Assembly: GCA_003500765.1 (NCBI GenBank)
Contig: DNQL01000086.1
Coordinates: 1 to 11,479 of the forward strand
From: Elusimicrobiota bacterium
GTDB lineage: Bacteria; Elusimicrobiota; Elusimicrobia; Elusimicrobiales; UBA9959
DNA: 11,479 nt
Reading direction: 5' to 3'
Positions 1-6,939 of the stretch are shown in pieces; position 1 is the first letter of the stretch; every line of letters begins with the position of its first letter. Position numbers and translations under genes: made by a program. The notes beneath the pieces were generated by a model, which ran no database searches, had not been told where the DNA came from, and was given only the letters and a program-made list of their open reading frames with translations.

Positions 1-578
1 CGCACCAGCTTGGCGGTCTGCGCGGGGGCGCCGGCCACGTCGAGGACGGCCAGGGCCAGCGTCTCGGGCATGTCGGAGGGCAGCTTGGCGTAGATGCCGC
101 TCTCGAAGATGATGGCCTTGGCCACCACGTTGACCTGCTCGGTGCCGGGCTTTATGCCGATGATCTTCTCTATCTTGAGCGGGGTGAGCGAGAGCGAGAC
201 CAGGCTGGCTATCTTGTCGCCTTCCTTGAGGTTCGTCTTGCCGGCCAGCGCGGGGCCGATCTTGAGCACCTTGCCGCGGAACATGCCGCCGGAGCCGGTG
301 ACGGGGTTCTGCATCTTGCCCCGCTCCCCGACTATTCTGGTGATCATCGCCTTGATCTTCTCTTCGTCGCCGCCGCACTCCTGCTTTATCTGGGTGAAGC
401 TGGCCGAGTCGATGTTGAGCGTCTCGACCTCGAGCAGCAGCTCGTTGTCGTAGATGTAATCCATGTTGTTGTCCACCCTCTGGGCGGGCTGGGGCAGTAC
501 GCCCTTGGGCTCTATCACGCGGTGGGAACCGAAAGGGTTGCCGCCTTTCTTTATCTCTATCTCGGTATTTACGGTCAT
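1..578 (-). CDS. kdd: L-erythro-3,5-diaminohexanoate dehydrogenase, 3' part cut off by window edge
   Basis: The enzyme oxidises and deaminates L-erythro-3,5-diaminohexanoate to 3-keto-5-aminohexanoate with NAD(P)+ in lysine fermentation, in the cytoplasm. The first 192 residues are visible; the family is roughly 340 residues long, so the C-terminal part, including the Rossmann nucleotide-binding half, lies beyond position 1. The visible part matches the Kdd N-terminus as I remember it: VIEPKGVLPQPA (21-32), TLNIDSASFTQIK (53-65), ERGKMQNPVTGSGGM (85-99), SLVSLSLTPL (125-134) and LDVAGAPAQ (179-187). The ATG at 578 has an AGGAG five bases upstream (584-588). It is the fourth gene of the atoD-atoA-kce-kdd operon, 15 bases after kce, and kce makes the next enzyme of the same pathway, which strongly supports the call. 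A generic zinc-type alcohol dehydrogenase is less likely given the specific N-terminal motifs. Confidence 0.92.
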   Translation of the reverse strand, partial: MTVNTEIEIKKGGNPFGSHRVIEPKGVLPQPAQRVDNNMDYIYDNELLLEVETLNIDSASFTQIKQECGGDEEKIKAMITRIVGERGKMQNPVTGSGGMFRGKVLKIGPALAGKTNLKEGDKIASLVSLSLTPLKIEKIIGIKPGTEQVNVVAKAIIFESGIYAKLPSDMPETLALAVLDVAGAPAQTAKLV

Positions 579-593
579 GTTATCTCCTTGGGC

Positions 594-1409
594 TTACTTA
601 AGATCGAAAAGTTTTCTTACGTCGGAGGGCGAGGCTATCTCCAGGCCCGCTTCGCGGGACACGCGCACCGCGCGCTCCACGAACTCGGCGTTGGACTTCG
701 CCAGCCGCCCCTTCGAGTAGTAAATATTGTCCTCGAACCCGACTCGGATGAAGCCGCCCGCGGCGATGGCGCCGTAGATGCCGGGGATGTGCATGCGGCC
801 TATGCCCATGACGGTGAAGTAGCTCTCCGGGGGCATCTGGTCCATCATGTAGGACAGGGTCTTTACGGAGAAGGACAGCGCCGCCGGCACCTGCATCACG
901 AAGCCGTAATGGTACGGCGGCTTTATCAAGCCTTCCTTGATGAGGATATGGGAGGACTGGACATGCGAGACGTCGAAGCATTCCAGCGTGGGCCGCACGC
1001 CGTATTTGTTCATCTCGCCGGCGAACTGGCGCATTATCGGCAGGGTGTTGACGATGTACTCGTCGCCGAAGTTGACGGTGCCGCAGTCGAGCGAGGCCAT
1101 GTCGGGCTTCAGGGCCACGGGGGCTATCCTCTCCTCCGGCGTCATGCCTACGGCGCCGCCGGTGGTGATCTCTATGACCACGTCGCTCTTGGCGCGTATG
1201 AGGTCTATCGCCTTCTTGAAGACCTTGATGTCTGCCGTGGGCGAGCCGTCGTCGTTGCGGGCGTGCAGGTGTATTATCGCGGCGCCGGCCTCGCATGCCT
1301 CCGCCGCGGCGGCCGCCAGCTCCTCGGGGGTCACCGGCAGGGCCGGCTGCTGCTGCTTCGTCGTTTCCGCGCCGGTCAGGGCGCAGGTTATGACCATTTT
1401 GTTCGCCAT
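594..1409 (-). CDS. kce: 3-keto-5-aminohexanoate cleavage enzyme (BKACE family)
   Basis: Kce condenses 3-keto-5-aminohexanoate with acetyl-CoA to give acetoacetate and 3-aminobutyryl-CoA, a zinc-dependent retro-Claisen-type step of lysine fermentation. The 271-residue protein has the usual family length and a TIM-barrel pattern. Visible active-site features are TGAE with Glu15, the zinc-ligand motif HLHAR (His47, His49), Glu143 in TLECFD, and RVGFED with Arg222, Glu226 and Asp227; Glu226 is the expected third zinc ligand. These positions match the residues known from the Cloacimonas enzyme. The ATG at 1409 is preceded by AGGAG (1417-1421), which overlaps the atoA stop codon, so translation is probably coupled. 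BKACE enzymes vary in substrate, but kdd directly downstream and CoA-transferase subunits directly upstream argue for the true lysine-pathway member. Confidence 0.93.
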   Translation of the reverse strand: MANKMVITCALTGAETTKQQQPALPVTPEELAAAAAEACEAGAAIIHLHARNDDGSPTADIKVFKKAIDLIRAKSDVVIEITTGGAVGMTPEERIAPVALKPDMASLDCGTVNFGDEYIVNTLPIMRQFAGEMNKYGVRPTLECFDVSHVQSSHILIKEGLIKPPYHYGFVMQVPAALSFSVKTLSYMMDQMPPESYFTVMGIGRMHIPGIYGAIAAGGFIRVGFEDNIYYSKGRLAKSNAEFVERAVRVSREAGLEIASPSDVRKLFDLK

Positions 1410-1420
1410 GTCGTCGCTCC

Positions 1421-2080
1421 TTAAAATTTACCCAGCTTACCCGCTACCTGGAGCGGGGCGTCGGTGGCCTTTATCACTTCTTCCACCGTGGTATCCTCGG
1501 CTATCTCTTCCAGAACAAGGCCTTTCTTAGTGACGCGGATGAAGGCCATGTCGGTTACGATTAGGTCCACTTCCCCCACCGCGGTCAGCGGCAGCGTGCA
1601 TTTCTTCAGTATCTTGGGCGCGCCGTTCTTGTTGACGTGCTCCATCGCTATTATCACGTTTTTGGCGCCGGCGACCAGGTCCATGGCGCCGCCCATGCCC
1701 GGCACCATCTTGCCCGGTATCATGTAGCTGGCGAGGTTTCCCTCCATGTCCACTTCAAGCGCGCCGAGCACGGTATAGTCGACGTGTCCGCCGCGGATGA
1801 TGGCGAAGCTCATGGCGGAGTCGAAGAAGGCGCCGCCGGGGATGATGGTCACCGGCTGTCCGCCGGCGTTGACGACGGCCGGGTTCTCTTTGCCTTTCTC
1901 CGGCGCCGGGCCCAGGCCGGTGAAGCCGTTCTCCGACTGCAGGATTATCGTCTGGCCGGGCGGGATATGGTTGCCCACCAGCGTCGGCAGTCCTATGCCC
2001 AGGTTGACCAGCGCCCCGTCGGGCAGTTCCTGCGCTATGCGTTTTGCGATGCGTACTCTTTTAAGTTCCTTGGGGTCCAT
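1421..2080 (-). CDS. atoA: 3-oxoacid/acetate-acetoacetate CoA-transferase, beta subunit
   Basis: This is the catalytic subunit of a class I CoA-transferase that moves CoA between an acyl-CoA and a carboxylate such as acetoacetate. The 219-residue length is normal for a separate beta subunit. The catalytic glutamate is Glu50 in the SENG motif (49-52), preceded by the hallmark LVNLGIGLPTLV (24-35). The glycine-rich VPGMGGAMDLV stretch (about 126-136) is also typical. The ATG at 2080 has AGGAG at 2089-2093, overlapping the end of atoD, and the genes are 12 bases apart. In this operon the likely reaction is butyryl-CoA (or acetyl-CoA) + acetoacetate to acetoacetyl-CoA + carboxylate, which takes up the acetoacetate released by Kce. 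The exact acyl donor cannot be read from sequence. Confidence 0.93.
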   Translation of the reverse strand: MDPKELKRVRIAKRIAQELPDGALVNLGIGLPTLVGNHIPPGQTIILQSENGFTGLGPAPEKGKENPAVVNAGGQPVTIIPGGAFFDSAMSFAIIRGGHVDYTVLGALEVDMEGNLASYMIPGKMVPGMGGAMDLVAGAKNVIIAMEHVNKNGAPKILKKCTLPLTAVGEVDLIVTDMAFIRVTKKGLVLEEIAEDTTVEEVIKATDAPLQVAGKLGKF

Positions 2081-2092
2081 TTAAAATTCTCC

Positions 2093-2773
2093 TCAGGGCT
2101 TTAGCTGCAGGTTGGAGACGGGCAGTTCCGCCTTCACTATGGCCGAGACGAAGGCGCCGGGTATGGTTACGCGCTCGGGGTCCAGCTCGCCGGGCTCCAC
2201 TATCTTCTCCGCCTCCACTATGACCCGGTCGGCGGCCATGGCCATGACCACCGCCATGTTCTTGGAAGAGCCAGGCAGGAAGCAGTTGCCGTACTTGTCG
2301 GCGACTTCCGCCCGTATAAAAGCGAAGTCGGCGCCCAGGGGCATCTCCAGCAGGTAGTCCCTTCCGTTGAGATGGAGCTTCTGTTTCCCCTTCTCTACTT
2401 CGGTCCCCACTCCCGTGGGGGTGAGCACGCCGCCCAGGCCGGCGCCCTTGGCGCGTATGCGCTCGGCGAAGGTGCCCTGGGGGACCAGCGTGACCTTGAG
2501 CTCGCCGCTGTTCATCTTCTGGCCGCTGACGGGATTGGTGCCGATATGGGAAGCCGTCAGGGTGGCCGCCCGGCATTCGCAGATTATCCGCCCGACTCCG
2601 ACGTTGGGATAGGCCGTGTCGCTCGTTATGAGGTTCAGATTCCTGGAGCCCTTCTTTATCAGGGCGTCGATCAGGGTGAAAGCGTTGCCGCAGCCCATGA
2701 AGCCCGCCACCATCAGCGAGGCGCCGTCCTTTATGTCCTCCACCGCTTTTTCGGTGGTCATGACTGGTTTCAT
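2093..2773 (-). CDS. atoD: 3-oxoacid/acetate-acetoacetate CoA-transferase, alpha subunit
   Basis: This is the partner subunit of the AtoDA CoA-transferase; it supplies CoA binding and forms the heteromeric enzyme with the next gene. It has 226 residues, the usual size. The N-terminal signature DGASLMVAGFMGCGN (16-30) and the second signature AERIRAKGAGLGGVLTPTGVGT (roughly 103-124) are characteristic of CoA-transferase subunit A. The C-terminal half carries the family's RAEVADKYGN stretch. The ATG at 2773 is supported by AGGAG at 2779-2783 with a five-base spacer; the in-frame Met5 has no better site. It is the first gene of the lysine-fermentation operon, so the operon promoter should lie in the AT-rich gap before mrp. 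Confidence 0.93.
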   Translation of the reverse strand: MKPVMTTEKAVEDIKDGASLMVAGFMGCGNAFTLIDALIKKGSRNLNLITSDTAYPNVGVGRIICECRAATLTASHIGTNPVSGQKMNSGELKVTLVPQGTFAERIRAKGAGLGGVLTPTGVGTEVEKGKQKLHLNGRDYLLEMPLGADFAFIRAEVADKYGNCFLPGSSKNMAVVMAMAADRVIVEAEKIVEPGELDPERVTIPGAFVSAIVKAELPVSNLQLKP

Positions 2774-2869
2774 CTTCTCTCCTTAGGGGGCGGCAAAATC
2801 CGCCGGGTTGATGGCCCTGAATTTACCGTTATAGTAATAAAATAATATATTATGGGGACGGAGGACAAT
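2774..2869. promoter_or_regulatory. Divergent intergenic promoter region between atoD and mrp
   Basis: About 95 bases separate the two divergent starts, with a sharp AT-rich patch at 2820-2853 in otherwise GC-rich DNA. On the plus strand TTTACC (2822-2827) and TATATT (2846-2851) are 18 bases apart and could be -35 and -10 for mrp. On the minus strand TATAAC (2833-2828) is a possible -10 for the lysine operon, with no good -35 seen. The AATTTACCGT at 2820-2829 repeats half of the palindrome found at 8090-8107. Assignments are by eye. Confidence 0.4.
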
Positions 2870-3676
2870 ATGCACCAGGTTCACATAGACCACAGGCAGT
2901 CGCTGATAAAGGAGAACATGGGCAGGATAGGCCGCAAGCTGCTTGTCATGAGCAATAAGGGCGGCGTCGGCAAGAGCTCGGTGGCGGCCGCTTTCGCCGC
3001 GCTGCTGGCTTCCTCCGGCCGGCGGACGGGCCTGCTGGATATAGACATCCACGGCCCCTCCATGGCCCGGTTGACCGGGAAAGAAGGCGTCTCCCCCGCC
3101 TCCGACGGCAAGTTCATGGACCCGGTGCCGGTGCGCGAGAACCTCTCCCTGATATCGATGGGGTCGCTGCTGGGCAAGGCGGGTACGCCGGTCATCTGGC
3201 GGGGCCCGATGAAGCTCAATGTCCTCAAGCAGTTCCTCGCGGACGTGCGCTGGGGAGACCTGGACTGGCTGGTCATAGACGCGCCGCCGGGTACCGGCGA
3301 CGAGCCATTGTCCCTCTGCCAGATGGTCCCGGACGTGGAAGCCGTCGTGGTCACCACGGGTCAGGAAGTGGCCCTGCTGGATTCGGTCAAGGCAGTGAAT
3401 TTCCTCAAGGCTATACCGGTGAAAGTGGCGGGTATCCTGGAGAATATGGGCGCCTTCGGCTGCCCGCATTGCGGCGGCCAGGTCGACCTGTTCCGTTCCG
3501 GCGGGGGCGAGCGGGCCGCCCGCGAGGCAGGTGTTCCTTTCCTTGGCGCCGTTCCTTTCGACCACGAGCTCCTCTCGTCGGGAGAAAAGGGCGAACTCTA
3601 CCCGCTGGTCCATTCCGGCAGGCCCGCGGCAAAGGCGCTGGCGGCCGCCCTGGAAAAACTTAAGGAGGCCCGATGA
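2870..3676 (+). CDS. mrp: Mrp/ApbC-type P-loop ATPase, iron-sulfur cluster carrier
   Basis: This protein belongs to the Mrp/NBP35 ATPases, cytoplasmic carriers that hold a labile [4Fe-4S] cluster in a dimer and pass it to apoproteins. The 268 residues contain a deviant Walker A motif KGGVGKSS (30-37), the DIDIHGPSM switch region (57-65), the Walker B-like VIDAPPGTGD, and the cluster-binding CPHC pair (Cys198, Cys201) after LENMGAF. The N-terminal DUF59-like domain of longer homologues is absent, so this is the short form. I chose the ATG at 2870 because GGAGGA (2860-2865) lies just upstream; an in-frame ATG at 2852 would add six residues, but it has no SD and directly follows the candidate -10. 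The downstream gene overlaps its stop (ATGA). Confidence 0.92.
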   Translation: MHQVHIDHRQSLIKENMGRIGRKLLVMSNKGGVGKSSVAAAFAALLASSGRRTGLLDIDIHGPSMARLTGKEGVSPASDGKFMDPVPVRENLSLISMGSLLGKAGTPVIWRGPMKLNVLKQFLADVRWGDLDWLVIDAPPGTGDEPLSLCQMVPDVEAVVVTTGQEVALLDSVKAVNFLKAIPVKVAGILENMGAFGCPHCGGQVDLFRSGGGERAAREAGVPFLGAVPFDHELLSSGEKGELYPLVHSGRPAAKALAAALEKLKEAR

Positions 3677-4536
3677 ACAGGCTGATGGTCGCGCTGATGC
3701 TTTTGCCCGCGGCCGCTGGGGCGCTGGAGCCTTTCGCCAATTTCGGATCGCCGAAAGAGGAGAAATTTCTGGAACTGGACTTCTGCCGCAGAGGGCTTTT
3801 CGTGATACTCGTCGGCGAGTGTTCCCCGGCCGGCAAAGCCGACCGGGACGCCATTTCGTCCAAGGCCTGCGCCGAAACGGCCGCGATGCTGGAAGACGGG
3901 ATAGCGGCACTTTATCCCCTGGCCAGGGTCGAGACGCTCCGCCCGGAGTCTCCCGGGGAGGCGTTCAATATGCTGGCCAGGACCTCGGTGTTCGGTTTCG
4001 CGCTGGTCGGCAGGGGCGATCACAAGGGCGGGCTGGCGACTCCCGGCGGGCCTTTCTACCCGGCCGGCGGCTCCTGTACCTCGAAGCGAGAGGTCTTCGG
4101 CGGTTTCTATTACCACAGCAAATATTCCGAGTCGGCCGCGGCGCCGAAGGAGCTTCGGGCGAGGGTGCTCAGCCGCTACGAATTCGTCACCTCGCCGGAC
4201 CGGGCGAAGGAGGGCTCATGGCCGCGGCTCTGCCAGATCCCGGCTTCGCTGGTATACCCGACCCGGACTTTCGCCGGGAAAATGAAGGGAGACGCGCGGA
4301 AGTTCATGGAATTCCTGGCGGCGGAGAAGCGCAGGCATATAGCCCGCGATGTGAAGGAGATCTGCGCCCATTGCGCCGAGTACTCCGCGCACGGGCACGC
4401 CCTGGCGGACCTCTGCCCTCCCGTCTCGGACGTCTGCCCGTCGGGACGGATAACCCCGGCTAACGAGAGGATAGTGATGCGGAATTACTGCCTGCTCACC
4501 CACCCGGAATACGATACAGGCCCTGTCGGCCGGTAA
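3673..4536 (+). CDS. Exported cysteine-rich protein of unknown function
   Basis: I do not recognise the family. The 287-residue protein starts with a signal peptide (about residues 1-18, a hydrophobic run followed by AAAGALEP). The mature part has ten cysteines (38, 50, 66, 135, 187, 231, 234, 248, 255, 273), including a CAHC motif followed by HGH (240-242) and two further C-terminal cysteines. These could form disulfides or bind metal. There is no second membrane segment and no lipobox. The ATG overlaps the mrp stop codon as ATGA and has AAGGAGG at 3662-3668, so the two genes are co-translated. The pairing with an Fe-S carrier may be only operon economy. A strong terminator follows immediately. 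An active-site motif of a known enzyme was not found. Confidence 0.8.
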   Translation: MNRLMVALMLLPAAAGALEPFANFGSPKEEKFLELDFCRRGLFVILVGECSPAGKADRDAISSKACAETAAMLEDGIAALYPLARVETLRPESPGEAFNMLARTSVFGFALVGRGDHKGGLATPGGPFYPAGGSCTSKREVFGGFYYHSKYSESAAAPKELRARVLSRYEFVTSPDRAKEGSWPRLCQIPASLVYPTRTFAGKMKGDARKFMEFLAAEKRRHIARDVKEICAHCAEYSAHGHALADLCPPVSDVCPSGRITPANERIVMRNYCLLTHPEYDTGPVGR

Positions 4537-4538
4537 TG

Positions 4539-4570
4539 AAAAAAGCCCGGCTTTGTGCCGGGCTTTTTTT
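4539..4570. terminator. Bidirectional intrinsic terminator
   Basis: A perfect hairpin AGCCCGGC (4544-4551) / GCCGGGCT (4557-4564) with a five-base loop is flanked by an A-run on the left and a seven-T run on the right, so it works on both strands. It begins three bases after the stop of the exported protein and lies 17 bases past the stop of the facing TIGR03545-like gene, closing both units. Confidence 0.92.
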
Positions 4571-4586
4571 ATCATATACCGCGAAG

Positions 4587-6347
4587 TCAGAGCTTGAACG
4601 GCAGCTTGGTCTTGCCCGGGACGGCTCCCTTGAGGAGCTGGTCCCCCTCCGCGGACAGCTTGTCCCCCGAAGCCTTGAGCCTGTTGGAAAGCTCGGCCTG
4701 CTTCTCCGAGGCCATGGAGTCGAGGCGGTCCCTGTAGGGCTTGAGGGCCTCGTCCACCTTTGCCTTCGCCGCGTCCTGGGCCTTCTTGAGCTCCGCCCCC
4801 ATGGCGGAGGAGAATGCCTTTGAGAGATTGTCGGCCAGGTCCGTCCTGACGGCCAGTTCCGGTTTTGTAACGGTGCCGGTAATGTCGGCCTCTATCAGCG
4901 CGGAGGTCAGGCCGGCGAAGGAATTCTCCACGGCGGAGCGCAGCTGGGCGGCCTTGATATTCCCGGCCGAAGGCTTGAAAGAGGCGCCTGTCAGGCGGAA
5001 AGCGGCCTTGCCGTCGACCTTATCGCCCGCGGTGACGCCGGAGGCTTCCAGCGCGCCGGTGGCCCCGGTCACTTCCACCGCCAGCGAGGACGGGGAGCCC
5101 AGGCTCATCGAACCGATGGCCATCCCGGAATAGGAGAGAGAGGATTCCGTCCTTATAAGGTCACCGGTCGCGTCCAGGGAGCCGGTGAAGGAGAGGCGGC
5201 GCGGGCCCTTGGCCCCTTTGATCCTGGCGACGGTCGGCCGGCCGTATACCTGCGGCTGGGTGGTGATGCCCTCTATGCTCCCGGCGTAGTCAAGCGGCTG
5301 GTCCAGGCCCAGTTCGCCGGTCAGTTCCATTTTCCTTATAAGCAGCGTGGGATAGGCCTTCTCCCTGGGAAAATGGACCTCGCGTCCCCTGGGCGCTTCG
5401 TTCTTGAGCACGCCTTTGGTCCCGGACGGCATATATTTTTTTGCGACGGCCATCCATTTCATGGCCTGCTCGGTCTTTTCGGCTATCATCGGGCCGGCCA
5501 GCATCCTGGCGATGGAGCGGGTGTCGAGCGAGGGCAGCTTCATCTTCGACATCACGGCGGCCTGGTCGCGGCGGCGGGCCTCCTCGATCTTTTTAAAAGC
5601 GCCCTTAGCCTCGGCCAGGGCGGCTTCTGCGGCGGCCTTGTCCTTCTTGAAGGCGTCCATCAGCCTCCTGGCGTCCTTGGCTATGTCGCCGTATTCCTTC
5701 GCCTGCTTGATGAAGTTCTTCTCGTCCTTGGCTTTTTCATAGCGCGCCTTGAGCGCGTCCATGTCGGCCTTGTACCTGCCGTCGTCGAACTTCTCCGCTA
5801 TCCCGGCGTAATTGTTCTTGTAGGACTCCTCGAGTTCTTTGGCCAGCTTCACCGACTCCAGGTCTTCCGGGTCCAGCTTGTAGTCCGCGGCGAAGTCCGC
5901 CTTGACTTCGGTGACGCGGTCCAGGGCGAAGCTCTTCGTCTCTTCCTTCATGGCCGCCGCCAGCTTGGACTCCCCCTCCTCTGCCTTCACGAAGGGTAGT
6001 TTGGCCGAAGTCTTGCGCGGCGTGCCGAAGCGCAGGGCCTTAAGCGCTGCCTCGTCGACGACCAGCTTTTTCTCCAGCAGCGGTTTGCCTTCCGCGGCAA
6101 AAGTGAGTTCGGCGAACTCCACGATATTGCGGAATTCCGCGTCGGAATCTCCCACCGTGACGCCGGCCATCCGCAGGCGCGGCGGGAAGAAACCTGTCTC
6201 CAGTTCGGCGATCTCCGCTTTGGCCTTGGCCGCTTTTTCCATGGCCTTTATCATTCCCCATTTGAGCAGCGGGTCGAAGGCGAAGAAGAAGAAGGCCCAG
6301 ACCAGGACCAGCAGCGTCAGGCGGGGCGCGACGTAGGACCAGCGCAT
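4587..6347 (-). CDS. TIGR03545-like membrane-anchored protein with AsmA-like features
   Basis: The 586-residue protein has one N-terminal membrane anchor (about 8-25) and no cleavage site, leaving a large extracytoplasmic domain. After the anchor come a conserved-looking segment with DEAALKALRFGTPRKTS (98-114), a long charged helical or coiled-coil region (about 160-270, rich in Ala, Lys, Glu), a beta-rich region (about 330-500) and a second helical tail (505-575). Both the FGTPR element and the small upstream membrane partner fit the uncharacterised family TIGR03545. The stretch DITGTVTKPELAVRTDLADNL (488-508) resembles the C-terminal repeats of AsmA/DUF748-type proteins; a role in envelope lipid handling is inference. 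The ATG at 6347 is one base from the previous stop, with a GGGGG SD six bases upstream inside the upstream gene, so it is probably translationally coupled. Confidence 0.75.
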   Translation of the reverse strand: MRWSYVAPRLTLLVLVWAFFFFAFDPLLKWGMIKAMEKAAKAKAEIAELETGFFPPRLRMAGVTVGDSDAEFRNIVEFAELTFAAEGKPLLEKKLVVDEAALKALRFGTPRKTSAKLPFVKAEEGESKLAAAMKEETKSFALDRVTEVKADFAADYKLDPEDLESVKLAKELEESYKNNYAGIAEKFDDGRYKADMDALKARYEKAKDEKNFIKQAKEYGDIAKDARRLMDAFKKDKAAAEAALAEAKGAFKKIEEARRRDQAAVMSKMKLPSLDTRSIARMLAGPMIAEKTEQAMKWMAVAKKYMPSGTKGVLKNEAPRGREVHFPREKAYPTLLIRKMELTGELGLDQPLDYAGSIEGITTQPQVYGRPTVARIKGAKGPRRLSFTGSLDATGDLIRTESSLSYSGMAIGSMSLGSPSSLAVEVTGATGALEASGVTAGDKVDGKAAFRLTGASFKPSAGNIKAAQLRSAVENSFAGLTSALIEADITGTVTKPELAVRTDLADNLSKAFSSAMGAELKKAQDAAKAKVDEALKPYRDRLDSMASEKQAELSNRLKASGDKLSAEGDQLLKGAVPGKTKLPFKL

Positions 6348-6348
6348 A

Positions 6349-6861
6349 TTACACCCCCTCCTTGAAGTACCAGTCCAGCAGCCAGGAGGCCTTGAGGCTT
6401 TTCACGAATTTAGAGTTCATGACCCGGACGCGGAGCTTGTCGTTGTAGTACGCCCCGAATTTCTTCCCTCCCATGTATACGGGGGCCAGCATGGCCGCCC
6501 CAAAGACCAGTCCGCCGGGGACCACGGTATTATTGAACCCGGTCCAGGGAAAGACCGGCGTGTTGTAGAGTTTTGTCCAGAGCGGGCGCAGGCCCTCCGC
6601 CGTCAGCAGGGCGTAACCGATGGGGTCGGTGACCTTGTCGATAAAAGGATTGAGGAGGCTCACTATGGCCACCGTGAATATGGCCATTGGCAGGTTGACC
6701 CTGGAGGCCATCATGACGACTATCAGCAGCTGGGCGGTGAGCGTGGCCTTGGGCATGAGGCCGATCAGGAAGCCCAGCGCGATGCCGGCCCCGATCTGGC
6801 CCGGCGTGGTTTCGGCCGTGAGGCCCTTGATGAACTGGCGTATAAGGCTTAAGGGATTCAT
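6349..6861 (-). CDS. TIGR03546-like small integral membrane protein
   Basis: The 170-residue protein is related to DUF2062-type membrane proteins and fits TIGR03546, a family of unknown function defined largely by being encoded next to TIGR03545, which is exactly the arrangement here. Hydrophobic segments lie at about 22-36, 43-75 and 108-132; the first contains the typical GIALGFLIGLMPK, followed by a polar loop (LNPFIDKVTDPIG). The C-terminal tail is basic and ends in WLLDWYFKEGV. I chose the ATG at 6861. A TTG at 6891 would add ten residues but sits against the terminator of the neighbouring gene. There is no SD before 6861; instead TATATT lies six bases upstream, which suggests a leaderless message. 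It is the first gene of a two-gene unit. Confidence 0.8.
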   Translation of the reverse strand: MNPLSLIRQFIKGLTAETTPGQIGAGIALGFLIGLMPKATLTAQLLIVVMMASRVNLPMAIFTVAIVSLLNPFIDKVTDPIGYALLTAEGLRPLWTKLYNTPVFPWTGFNNTVVPGGLVFGAAMLAPVYMGGKKFGAYYNDKLRVRVMNSKFVKSLKASWLLDWYFKEGV

Positions 6862-6867
6862 AAGGTA

Positions 6868-6873
6868 AATATA
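6868..6873 (-). promoter_or_regulatory. Candidate -10 box, TIGR03546-like gene (leaderless)
   Basis: Reading the minus strand, TATATT is followed by six bases (TACCTT) and then the ATG at 6861. With normal -10 to start-site spacing, transcription would begin at or very near the A of the ATG. No SD is present. The -35 would fall in the T-run of the neighbouring terminator and is not well conserved. Confidence 0.5.
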
Positions 6874-6889
6874 TAAATAATGGACCGAC

Positions 6890-6924
6890 AAAAAAAGGCC
6901 CTCCCCGCAGGGGGAGGGCCTTTT
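6890..6924. terminator. Intrinsic terminator, mainly for the minus-strand duplicated-domain gene
   Basis: Positions 6893-6906 (AAAAGGCCCTCCCC) pair perfectly with 6911-6924 around a four-base loop, a 14-bp stem. On the minus strand the stem is followed by a seven-T run (6896-6890), 15 bases past the stop of the gene at 6940. It also insulates the TIGR03546/45 unit from that gene. Confidence 0.92.
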
Positions 6925-6939
6925 AATGACTGCGCCGGA

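Noticed and set aside
522..1424. 300-codon open frame on the plus strand
   Set aside because: It is antisense to kce, whose family motifs and SD are clear. High GC leaves this opposite frame open by chance, and the product is a His/Arg/Gly-rich shadow.
2852..2869. Earlier ATG for mrp
   Set aside because: It lacks an SD and directly follows the candidate -10 box, while the ATG at 2870 has GGAGGA in place.
2783..3910. 375-codon open frame on the minus strand
   Set aside because: It is antisense to mrp and the start of the exported protein, with no recognisable domain and no SD; the overlapped plus-strand genes are well supported.
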